From DATIHQ01 sp035480535 (lineage in GTDB: Bacteria; Chlamydiota; Chlamydiia; Chlamydiales; SM23-39): a stretch of DNA of 27,065 nucleotides. The stretch spans positions 1 to 27,065 of the forward strand of contig DATIHQ010000021.1 in assembly GCA_035480535.1 (NCBI GenBank). The letters run 5' to 3'. Positions 14,988 to 21,539 of this stretch are shown here, piece after piece. The notes beneath the pieces were generated by a model. The model made no database searches, was not told the DNA's origin, and was given only the letters and a program-made list of their open reading frames with translations. The position numbers were made by a program, and so were the translations under genes. The number at the start of each line of letters is the position of its first letter. The first letter of the stretch is position 1.

Positions 14988-15947
14988 ATGTCAGTTACAC
15001 CTTCACTTTCCTCATCTCACAATTCATTAGAGTCCTCTTATGCAGCTGCAGTTGAGGCATCTTTATCAGACTCAACTCCTGCTTCTAGCACATTCTCTGC
15101 ACGAAGATTGTCTTTACCTCTCGCACGCGTTTCTCCATGTTCACCTCCCATCATTCATTCTTCACGTACGACTACTTCTTCCAAACGTTCTTCTTATTCT
15201 TCCCTTACATATCCCCACGGACCTCGTGCCCGTCGATCCCAAGATCATTCACCACCCATAGTATTTGATATTCCTCCCAATATACCCCGTCCTCCTGAGT
15301 CTCCTAGTTTACTTAGTTTATTTTCTGTTTCTAGTCTTCCGATTCTTGAAAATTCTACGAAGATACTTGAATCTCTGATTAGAGAGCAAAAATGGATAGA
15401 AATACTCGACTTCCTCGAAGAGAACCCAGACCTTCTGAGTGAAGTCCTGCACGAAGAATTCCCCTTATTTCCCGATCTTTTGCAAGGCATCAGGCTTACA
15501 AAAGATGCTAGGGTTTCTGCGGTTTACAATGCTCTTTTGCATTCTTCTCATATGGGCGACTTAATGCCCCGGGAGCTTACTTCCCTCATAAAGACTCCCA
15601 ATCCTTCTGAGGATATTACGGCGGATGATTCAGATATTCTGGACAGAACCATTCAATTCAGCCAAACAGACTCTTTTGCAAAGATTCCAGAATCAACCAG
15701 ACTTTCAGCAGTGCGGAAAATTTTTGAACACCATCACGAATCCATAAAAAAAGCCTTCCTGAGCGGCCCAGATTTTATAGACCTAAAAAAAACTCCACGA
15801 CACTACCAACAAACAATTATCCGAGATTTTTTCAAGCGCCATGCGCATGCTTATCATCACCCAGCCGAAGCCGTCTACCCCACCCCCGCACTAGGAGCCT
15901 CCGTCTTGGATAAACCAGCCCTCAGCTCCCCCGCCCTGATGCAATAG
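14988..15947 (+). CDS. Unknown Ser/Pro-rich protein, candidate secreted effector
   Basis: Protein of 319 residues that I do not recognise. Residues 1-110 are strongly enriched in Ser, Pro, Thr and Arg and look disordered; the first 30 residues are Ser/Thr/Ala-rich with few charges, the composition often seen in type III secretion signals. Residues 120-290 are predicted helical and globular (SLLSLFSVSSLPILENSTKI, EQKWIEILDFLEENPDLL, STRLSAVRKIFEHHHESIKK). The C-terminal 30 residues are again Pro/Ala-rich. No membrane segment. It has its own strong promoter and lies next to a tRNA with signs of past integration, so it is probably accessory. Effector status is inference from composition only. 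Confidence 0.7.
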   Translation: MSVTPSLSSSHNSLESSYAAAVEASLSDSTPASSTFSARRLSLPLARVSPCSPPIIHSSRTTTSSKRSSYSSLTYPHGPRARRSQDHSPPIVFDIPPNIPRPPESPSLLSLFSVSSLPILENSTKILESLIREQKWIEILDFLEENPDLLSEVLHEEFPLFPDLLQGIRLTKDARVSAVYNALLHSSHMGDLMPRELTSLIKTPNPSEDITADDSDILDRTIQFSQTDSFAKIPESTRLSAVRKIFEHHHESIKKAFLSGPDFIDLKKTPRHYQQTIIRDFFKRHAHAYHHPAEAVYPTPALGASVLDKPALSSPALMQ

Positions 15948-16000
15948 GGATGAGGCCTTGCCGCCTTTATCCTTTCCCCTTCACCCTTTATCCTTTTTTT

Positions 16001-16017
16001 CGGAGAGAGTGGGATTC
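16001..16017. repeat. Duplicate of the tRNA-Ser 3' end (17-bp direct repeat)
   Basis: Seventeen bases identical to 16149-16165, which hold the discriminator base, the 3' acceptor strand and part of the T arm of tRNA-Ser. The two copies start 148 bases apart and enclose a GC-rich non-coding segment that contains GGCCGG-TT-CCGGCC, another GAATCCC inverted to the repeat's GGGATTC, and the terminator at 16114-16141. Such duplication of a tRNA 3' end is the usual trace of site-specific integration, but no integrase is present. Confidence 0.7.
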
Positions 16018-16113
16018 CCCTCCAAGCGGCCCGCTGCGCGTGGCCGTCCGTCGGGCCGGTTCCGGCCGGTTTTCGCAAAGCAAAAACATCGGCCTGCACT
16101 TCGAATCCCCTAC

Positions 16114-16141
16114 GCCGATCCAAACTGTTGGATCGGCTTTT
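16114..16141 (+). terminator. Rho-independent terminator between the Ser/Pro-rich gene and tRNA-Ser
   Basis: A perfect 10-bp stem GCCGATCCAA / TTGGATCGGC with the 4-base loop ACTG, followed by TTTT on the plus strand. It would stop transcripts coming from the gene ending at 15947 before they run antisense through tRNA-Ser. On the minus strand no T run follows, so it works one way. Confidence 0.8.
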
Positions 16142-16148
16142 CTCCTAA

Positions 16149-16235
16149 CGGAGAGAGTGGGATTCGAACCCACGAAACGCTTTCACGTTTACACGCTTTC
16201 CAAGCGTGCTCCTTAAGCCACTCGGACATCTCTCC
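16149..16235 (-). tRNA. tRNA-Ser (GGA)
   Basis: 87 bases; reads GGAGAGATGTCCGAGTGG from 16235 on the minus strand. The 7-bp acceptor stem GGAGAGA pairs with TCTCTCC, the anticodon arm CACGC-TTGGAAA-GCGTG gives anticodon GGA, and there is a long variable arm as in class II tRNAs (about 16172-16190). The T arm is GTGGG-TTCGAAT-CCCAC. The discriminator base is G; no CCA is encoded. Its 3' end is duplicated at 16001-16017. Confidence 0.97.
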
Positions 16236-16258
16236 AAACAAAACGGTGTTAAAGAATA

Positions 16259-16330
16259 ACCGATAGCTTCTTAAGAAACAAGTTCCCATCTTGCAATATA
16301 TCGCCGAAAGACCGATAGTTTTTAGCGAAA
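16259..16330 (+). promoter_or_regulatory. Two direct repeats upstream of the metal ABC transporter
   Basis: ACCGATAG followed by CTT or TTT and then a TTA-containing GAAA end occurs at 16259-16278 and again at 16311-16330, 52 bases apart, immediately before the substrate-binding protein start at 16334. The paired arrangement suggests binding sites for a regulator, plausibly a metal sensor, but the sequence does not match a Zur, Fur or MntR box I know. Confidence 0.3.
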
Positions 16331-16333
16331 GCT

Positions 16334-17203
16334 ATGTTGAAAAGAATTTTTTTGATTTTTCTCTGTTTTGGCTGCAGCCGAAACGCGCCCCAACCCGAGC
16401 CCCGCTCCAAACCGATCGTATTAGTCAGCATCGCCCCCTATCAGTTTTTGGTGGGCCGTATTGCGGGAGAAGGCATTGAAGTACAGGCGGTCGTGCCGCC
16501 TGGGGCAAATCCACATGCTTTTGAGCCCACCTCTCATCAAGTCAAAGAAATGGCTGAAGGGGTGATCTGGTTCCGAATTGGAGAGCCGTTTGAAGAAAAG
16601 ATTCTGCCGGTATTGAAGACGAAAAATCGGGAACTGATCGCCTACGATTTAAGAGAGGGAATTCAACTCATTGAAGAGGGGCATTCTCTAGGCTGCTCTC
16701 ACTGCAGCATGGATCACTTCGATCGACACATTTGGCTCAGCCCAAAGTTGGCGATTGCGCAAGCAAAGGCAATTGAAGGGGTTTTAAGTGAGAAGTTTCC
16801 AGAAAAGAAAGAGCTTTTCCAACAGAATCTAGAACGGTTATCGGCCGAGTTGCAGTTTCTCCATGAAGAAATTGTAGCTCTTTTGGAACCGATTGTGGAA
16901 CGAGTGATTCTGGTTTCTCATCCGGCCTTTGGATATTTCTGCCAAGATTATCGCTTTGAACAACTCTCTGTCGAATATGAAGGGAAAGATCCTCGACCTA
17001 AGCACCTGGAACAGGTTTTGCAACAAGCCGAATACGCGGAAGTAGCCCTTGCTTTGCCTCAATACAATAACAAAGGAGCTCAGTTAATTGCAGAGAGGCT
17101 CCACGTACCCGTACATCTCATCGACCCCTATTCTGAGAATTACTTTGAGACTCTGCGAAAACTAGCCCATTTGATTGCAGACCCATCGAAAGATTATGAA
17201 TGA
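16334..17203 (+). CDS. Zinc/manganese ABC transporter substrate-binding lipoprotein
   Basis: Captures Zn2+ or Mn2+ (cluster 9, ZnuA/TroA family) outside the inner membrane; 289 residues. A short signal peptide ends in a lipobox FGC with Cys14 as lipidated residue. Metal ligands inferred by alignment to the family are His61 (ANPHAFEP), His132 (RHIWLSP), His196 (VSHPAFGYF) and Asp264. Between the first two lies a Cys/His-rich stretch, CSHCSMDHFDRH (121-132), which may be a metal-acquisition loop like the His-rich loop of ZnuA. First of three genes; its stop overlaps the ATPase start by 8 bases. Corresponds by position to a Chlamydia solute-binding protein (recalled as CT415). Exact metal unknown. 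Confidence 0.9.
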   Translation: MLKRIFLIFLCFGCSRNAPQPEPRSKPIVLVSIAPYQFLVGRIAGEGIEVQAVVPPGANPHAFEPTSHQVKEMAEGVIWFRIGEPFEEKILPVLKTKNRELIAYDLREGIQLIEEGHSLGCSHCSMDHFDRHIWLSPKLAIAQAKAIEGVLSEKFPEKKELFQQNLERLSAELQFLHEEIVALLEPIVERVILVSHPAFGYFCQDYRFEQLSVEYEGKDPRPKHLEQVLQQAEYAEVALALPQYNNKGAQLIAERLHVPVHLIDPYSENYFETLRKLAHLIADPSKDYE

Positions 17204-17951
17204 TTTAGCCGTTGAATTAGAACATCTCAGCTTTTCGTATGAAAACCTTTTGGTTTTAGAACGGATCGATTTGCAAATCAAACGGGGGGAATTCATCGGA
17301 ATCATGGGGCCGAATGGAGGGGGAAAGACAACGCTTCTCAAGCTCCTCATGGGGCTTCTTGCGCCAAAACGAGGATCGGTGGCGATTTTTGGCAAACACC
17401 CTTCTGAAGTATGCACAAAAATCGGCTATGTCCCCCAAGTGCATCGCACCGATCGCGATTTTCCCATCACTGTATTGGAATTGATTCTTCTCGGGGCCCT
17501 CTCGAAAACGTCCTTTTTAGGTGCTTACCCCATCGCTGTCAAACAAAGAGCTCATTATTTAATCGACCGTCTAGGTCTCACCTCTCATCAGAATAGATTG
17601 TTCGGCTCGCTCTCTGGAGGCCTGGCGCAAAGAGCCCTGCTCGCCAGATCTTTGCTCTCCGATCCCGAGCTCCTTCTTTTAGATGAACCCACGGCAAATA
17701 TCGATGCTCCTTCCATTGCAGTGATCTTTGAGCTGCTGGAATCGTTGAAGAGAAAAAAAACAATCTTGATCGTCACCCATGATTTGCGCACCATCATCGA
17801 GCGGGTCGATCGCGTCCTTTGCGTGCAAGGCCAGGTAAGTTCCTTCCTGCCAAAAGATGTATGCGAGCATTTCGCCTTGGGTCTTTACCACACGCCCCTT
17901 TTGGGGATTCATTCAAAAAAAGAGGCGCAGGTTGTTCAATCTATTCTTTGA
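17196..17951 (+). CDS. Zinc/manganese ABC transporter ATP-binding protein
   Basis: Energises metal uptake; 251 residues from ATG 17196. Walker A is GPNGGGKTT (38-46), the Q-loop glutamine is Gln82 in GYVPQ, the signature reads LSGGL (140-144) instead of the usual LSGGQ, Walker B is LLLLDEP with catalytic Glu, and the switch histidine is in VTHDL. The Leu in place of the signature Gln is a modest departure seen in some family members. ATG overlaps the preceding stop by 8 bases; an upstream in-frame TTG at 17175 is unlikely. Ends 20 bases inside the permease gene. Positional match to Chlamydia CT416 (recalled). Confidence 0.93.
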   Translation: MNDLAVELEHLSFSYENLLVLERIDLQIKRGEFIGIMGPNGGGKTTLLKLLMGLLAPKRGSVAIFGKHPSEVCTKIGYVPQVHRTDRDFPITVLELILLGALSKTSFLGAYPIAVKQRAHYLIDRLGLTSHQNRLFGSLSGGLAQRALLARSLLSDPELLLLDEPTANIDAPSIAVIFELLESLKRKKTILIVTHDLRTIIERVDRVLCVQGQVSSFLPKDVCEHFALGLYHTPLLGIHSKKEAQVVQSIL

Positions 17952-18789
17952 CAATGTTTTTCTTCAAATGGCCCTTTGGGCGGCTCTTCTGGCCTCCTTT
18001 GCCAGCGGCGTCATCGGTTCCTTTGTCGTCGTGAAGCGGATCGCCTTCATTGCGGGGAGCATTTCCCATTCCATTCTGGGCGGGATGGGGTTCTGCCTCT
18101 GGCTGCAGCGCACCTATCACATCGCTTGGCTCGATCCCCTCATCGGCGCTTTTGCCGGTTCAATCCTATCGGCGCTGATCATCGGCTGGATCCATCTCCA
18201 CTATCGGCAAAGAGAAGATGCGGTGATCGCAGCTGTTTGGTCGACCGGGATGGCAGTGGGCGTGATCTTCCTCTCTCTTACACCCGGGACGAATGTAGAA
18301 TTAATGAATTTTTTATTTGGCAATATCCTTTGGATCCATCCGCGCGATCTCTGGATGTTGGCTGCTCTCGATGGGCTGATTTTAATTCTGGTCGCTCTCT
18401 ATTATCGCCGCTTTCTCGCCCTTTGCTTCGATGAGGAACAGGCCCTTTTGCAAGGGGTGGCTGTCCGGCGCCTCTATCTTCTTTTATTGAGCCTGGTCGC
18501 CATTTCGATCGTTTTGCTGATTCAAATTATTGGGACCATTCTGGTCATCGCCCTCCTCACCATCCCGGCCCTAGTCGCCAGTCTTTTTACCAAACGGCTC
18601 CATGTGATGATGGGGGTAGCCAGCGCCCTTTGCGCCCTCTTTTGCTTCCTAGGCCTAGGCGCCTCTTACACCCTCGACTGGCCTCCCGGGGCCACCATCG
18701 CTTTGCTTTCAGCCCTCATTTACCTTTCTAGCCTACCTTTGAAAAAGAAATTAAGATTCACATTGACAAAGGCATCCCCTCTCCAGTAA
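17932..18789 (+). CDS. Zinc/manganese ABC transporter permease
   Basis: ABC-3 family membrane subunit with about eight hydrophobic segments. Conserved early block SFVVVKRIAFIAGSISHSIL contains the Arg and SHS features of ZnuB/MntB proteins; the late block IQIIGTILVIALLTIPALVA is also typical. I chose TTG 17932 because AGAGG lies 6 bases upstream and homologues have about 10-15 residues before the aligned membrane segment; this gives 285 residues. ATG 17968 (273 residues) and ATG 17857 (310 residues) are alternatives. The first part overlaps the ATPase gene by 20 bases. The C-terminus coincides with the -10 element of the ribosomal protein promoter. Positional match to Chlamydia CT417 (recalled). 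Confidence 0.88.
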   Translation: MFNLFFDNVFLQMALWAALLASFASGVIGSFVVVKRIAFIAGSISHSILGGMGFCLWLQRTYHIAWLDPLIGAFAGSILSALIIGWIHLHYRQREDAVIAAVWSTGMAVGVIFLSLTPGTNVELMNFLFGNILWIHPRDLWMLAALDGLILILVALYYRRFLALCFDEEQALLQGVAVRRLYLLLLSLVAISIVLLIQIIGTILVIALLTIPALVASLFTKRLHVMMGVASALCALFCFLGLGASYTLDWPPGATIALLSALIYLSSLPLKKKLRFTLTKASPLQ

Positions 18790-18792
18790 TAT
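18763..18792 (+). promoter_or_regulatory. Promoter of rplU-rpmA-obg
   Basis: Perfect -35 TTGACA (18763-18768), 18-base spacer, -10 TAATAT (18787-18792). The -10 contains the permease stop codon. The predicted leader is about 20 bases and carries GGAGGA before the rplU start, giving the ribosomal protein genes transcription independent of the transporter. Confidence 0.65.
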
Positions 18793-18817
18793 TTTTGGCA
18801 ATTATTCTGGAGGAATC

Positions 18818-19126
18818 ATGTACGCAATTATCGAGACAGGCGGAAAACAGTACCGGGTCGAAGAAGGGGACGAACTTGAAGTGGAACTCTTGCATTCTGA
18901 AGGGGCTGTGAAATTTGATAAAGTTCTTTTGGTCCATGATGGAAAGGCCCCAAAAATTGGGAAGCCCCACGTGGAAAAATGCGCCGTACACGCAGAAGTG
19001 ATCGGCCAAACAAAAGGCCCTAAAGTCGTCGCTTTCAAATACAAGAAATGCAAAAACTACCGCCGCACTGTCGGACACCGACAAAAATATTCCCGTGTGA
19101 AAATCACTAAAATTAGCGCTGCTTAA
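18818..19126 (+). CDS. rplU: 50S ribosomal protein L21
   Basis: Component of the large ribosomal subunit, 102 residues. Starts MYAIIETGGKQYRVEEGD, the hallmark beginning, and ends with the signature YRRTVGHRQKYSRVKI. GGAGGA 4 bases before ATG. Followed 14 bases later by rpmA, the standard bacterial pairing. Confidence 0.98.
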   Translation: MYAIIETGGKQYRVEEGDELEVELLHSEGAVKFDKVLLVHDGKAPKIGKPHVEKCAVHAEVIGQTKGPKVVAFKYKKCKNYRRTVGHRQKYSRVKITKISAA

Positions 19127-19140
19127 ACTGGAGAGCTCTC

Positions 19141-19395
19141 ATGGCACATAAGAAAGGACAGGGTTCAACCCGCAACGGACGCGACTCTCGCTCACAACGC
19201 CTCGGCATTAAGGCCACCATGGGGCAATTTGTCACAGCAGGCAGCATTCTCGTCAGACAATGCGGCACCAAGTGGCATCCATCCAAAAACGTAGGAACCG
19301 GAAGAGACTATACCCTATTTGCTCTCGTAGATGGGATCGTCACCTTCCGCAAAGGCGCAAAGACCCTCGTCTCCGTCGTTCCGCAGCAGGCATAG
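19141..19395 (+). CDS. rpmA: 50S ribosomal protein L27
   Basis: Large-subunit protein whose N-terminus reaches the peptidyl-transferase centre; 84 residues. Begins MAHKKGQGSTRNGRDSRSQR with no cleavable extension of the Firmicutes type, and contains GGSIL-like AGSILVRQ. Translated with GGAG about 7 bases upstream. Obg starts 11 bases after its stop. Confidence 0.98.
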   Translation: MAHKKGQGSTRNGRDSRSQRLGIKATMGQFVTAGSILVRQCGTKWHPSKNVGTGRDYTLFALVDGIVTFRKGAKTLVSVVPQQA

Positions 19396-19406
19396 ATTGA
19401 ACCCCC

Positions 19407-20420
19407 ATGTTCGTCGATACAGTCACTTTATCTCTATCGGCGGGCAAGGGCGGCAATGGCGTCATCGCATGGCGCCGTCAAAAGTTTATCCCTAAAGGGG
19501 GCCCTGCTGGAGGCGATGGAGGCAATGGCGCCTCGATTTACCTCGAAGCAGACCCTCAAGTCCATTCCCTCGAAGATTACCGCAACCGGCGCATCATTAA
19601 AGCCCAAAATGGAAACGATGGGGCTGGCAATGACTGCACAGGGAAAAATGGCAAAGATCTCGTTCTGACAATTCCGATGGGAACCCTCGTCAAAAATGCC
19701 ACCACGAAAGAAGTCCTCTTTGACTTCACAGAAGCGGGTCAGAGTTGGAAAATCTGCGCAGGAGGCAGAGGCGGCAAAGGAAATAGCCGTTTTAAAACCT
19801 CCACACACCAGGCTCCCTTTGTTTGCACGCCGGGAACTGCCGGCGAAAGCGCTGAAATTGAGCTCGAACTAAAACTCATTGCCGATGTGGGATTTGTCGG
19901 CATGCCCAATGCGGGCAAATCGACTCTCATTTCCGAGCTCGCCCATATTCAAGTGAAAATCGCCCCCTACCCTTTTACAACCCTTCGCCCCAATCTCGGC
20001 ATTGTTCAGTTTGATGATTTTTCTCGCATCCTCATCGCCGACATTCCTGGAATCATTGAAAAGGCCCATGAAAATAAAGGCTTAGGCTTTGCTTTCTTGC
20101 GCCATATCGAGAGAAGCTCCACATTGGTCTACCTGATTGAACTCGCTCCTCATGAAGAGCGGGATCCCTTTGAAGAGTTTCTCATGCTTCGGCGCGAACT
20201 CAAAGCCTATCATCCCGAAATGATGGAAAAGCCCTTTGTGGTCGCGCTCAATAAAATCGACCAAGAAGGGGCTGCAGATCTAGCGGTTTCCTTCCGCGCC
20301 CGTTATTCATTCGATCCCTCCACTCTCTTTGAGATCTCCGCAAAGGAAGGAATCGGCCTAGAGCCTCTTAAAGAAGCTATCCGTTCTCTGGCCCAGCAAA
20401 AGCTGATCCGTTTTTACTAG
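19407..20420 (+). CDS. obg: Obg-family GTPase (ObgE/CgtA)
   Basis: Ribosome-associated GTPase for 50S assembly; 337 residues. Residues 1-158 are the glycine-rich Obg fold (GGPAGGDGGNGA). G1 is GMPNAGKST (165-173), the switch threonines are 191-192, G3 is DIPG (212-215) and G4 is NKID (282-285); SAK of G5 follows. The optional C-terminal OCT domain is absent. The stop codon TAG at 20418-20420 lies inside the left arm of an inverted repeat. The rplU-rpmA-obg order is widespread; in Chlamydia recalled as CT420-CT418. Confidence 0.96.
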   Translation: MFVDTVTLSLSAGKGGNGVIAWRRQKFIPKGGPAGGDGGNGASIYLEADPQVHSLEDYRNRRIIKAQNGNDGAGNDCTGKNGKDLVLTIPMGTLVKNATTKEVLFDFTEAGQSWKICAGGRGGKGNSRFKTSTHQAPFVCTPGTAGESAEIELELKLIADVGFVGMPNAGKSTLISELAHIQVKIAPYPFTTLRPNLGIVQFDDFSRILIADIPGIIEKAHENKGLGFAFLRHIERSSTLVYLIELAPHEERDPFEEFLMLRRELKAYHPEMMEKPFVVALNKIDQEGAADLAVSFRARYSFDPSTLFEISAKEGIGLEPLKEAIRSLAQQKLIRFY

Positions 20421-20631
20421 CCCGCTACCCAAATAGGTGACAAACGGCCGGCTGCGGCTTTGCCATATTGATCCTCCTCCTCGGCCTAGCCTTCAGCTAT
20501 GGCCCTTCGCCCATTCCCCAAAAACGATGCGTTTTCGGGGGCCCCTGGGATCCGGTCGGACCGCTTCGCTTCAATCTGGCTTTGCCTCGCTAGGGCCGTT
20601 TGTTTACACCTATTTGCCTAGCGGGCTAGTA
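20415..20631. repeat. 217-bp GC-rich inverted-repeat element between obg and the CCCH gene
   Basis: Arms 20415-20449 and 20594-20631 are near-perfect reverse complements in blocks: TACTAGCCCGCTA with TAGCGGGCTAGTA (outer 13 bp), AAATAGGTG with CACCTATTT, ACAAACGGCC with GGCCGTTTGT. Small differences are CCC versus GCC and a 3-base insertion. The interior contains a second hairpin at 20516-20540 (CCCC-AAAACG-ATG-CGTTTT-GGGG with one mismatch) and GC-rich sequence without a credible gene. Left arm carries the obg stop; right arm carries the last codons and stop of the CCCH gene. Looks like a miniature non-autonomous element (MITE-like) or a long bidirectional transcription stop. Confidence 0.8.
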
Positions 20632-21485
20632 GCATTCTCCTGAGTAGGAGAATTCAAAAGCCCATTAAACAATCGCTCTACATTTGGAGATGAAGGATTT
20701 AGCGACAGATTTCCTAACGCAGTATCTAGATCCGCAGTGAAAGCAAATAAGTTATTGGTATGCAAATTGGGAAGAGTGACTGGCGTAGATTCCATAATAA
20801 AAAATTCCACAGGAGATGATCTTTGAAAGGGTGGCGCAGGATATCTTGGCGCTGGCTGAACGAGTGGGCATGGGCTTGAAATACATTCCTGACGGTTTGA
20901 CTGGGGTGAACCAGGCGGCTGCGTAAAAGGTGACCCGCTTGAATGGCTCATTTGTGGGCCATAATTGGGATTGGCGAATTGAGGATTTGGCAGCAAGGGT
21001 TGAGAAGGGGGGCCATAAGGTCTCATCCAGGGAGGAATTGACTGGGGGTATCCCATGGGGTGAGAAGAGGAAATACAATTTCTTGGATCGTTGCTTGGCG
21101 GAGTGTAAGAGGGGCCGCAAGGCCTGGCCCAAGGAGGGATTGGCTGCCGTCTCGGCGATACATATTCTTCATTGGGACCTAGGGGATCGGTGCTATAAGA
21201 TTTGGGATCAAAATGAGGATTAAATAATAGCCTGATGGCAACAAAAGTAGTCCATCTGTGTGCAAAAAAACAGTGCTCAGCCCTTTCGCATTTTCTACCC
21301 GCCAAAACATGCTTACATAGAACTGCCTTACGCCTTAAATCAATATTCAAGGTGGAAACGAAGGATTGAATGCGGTAAATCGCTTGTTTAAATACTTCTG
21401 GATACGTTTCCGCTATTTTTTTTTGTTCATGGAGGCTCATGGGTAATTGCCCATCGCCAAAGACCTGGTATGAAACAGAAGCCAT
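20610..21485 (-). CDS. Single CCCH zinc-finger protein with Pro-rich tail
   Basis: Protein of 291 residues, paralogue of the next gene upstream. Residues 1-90 align with it (QLP near 13-15, a charged helix, then the finger). The finger is Cys57-X8-Cys66-X5-Cys72-X3-His76, exactly the eukaryotic CCCH spacing, inside LCKHVLAGRKCERAEHCFFAH. Residues 100-230 are rich in Pro, Ser, Tyr and Gly with imperfect repeats: IPPWARPCG (116-124) with IPPWMRPYG (150-158), and CISS-x-x-P at 137 and 201. The C-terminal 60 residues become Leu/Asn-rich and more structured. No signal peptide or membrane segment. The last codons (TSPLGK and stop) come from the inverted-repeat arm. RNA-binding, host-directed function is inferred from the motif. 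Confidence 0.75.
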   Translation of the reverse strand: MASVSYQVFGDGQLPMSLHEQKKIAETYPEVFKQAIYRIQSFVSTLNIDLRRKAVLCKHVLAGRKCERAEHCFFAHRWTTFVAIRLLFNPHFDPKSYSTDPLGPNEEYVSPRRQPIPPWARPCGPSYTPPSNDPRNCISSSHPMGYPQSIPPWMRPYGPPSQPLLPNPQFANPNYGPQMSHSSGSPFTQPPGSPQSNRQECISSPCPLVQPAPRYPAPPFQRSSPVEFFIMESTPVTLPNLHTNNLFAFTADLDTALGNLSLNPSSPNVERLFNGLLNSPTQENATSPLGK

Positions 21486-21539
21486 ACATTCGCTGATTTA
21501 AGCGAAAAAGTTTAGCCGATCCCCGATTTTCTTTTCCAA

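Noticed and set aside
15950..16266. Plus-strand open frames (88 and 102 codons) across the GC-rich segment and tRNA-Ser
   Set aside because: They read through a tRNA gene and a terminator antisense and have no coding character.
20437..20643. 68-codon plus-strand open frame inside the inverted-repeat element
   Set aside because: No ribosome-binding site, composition dictated by GC-rich hairpins, and it runs into the CCCH gene on the other strand.
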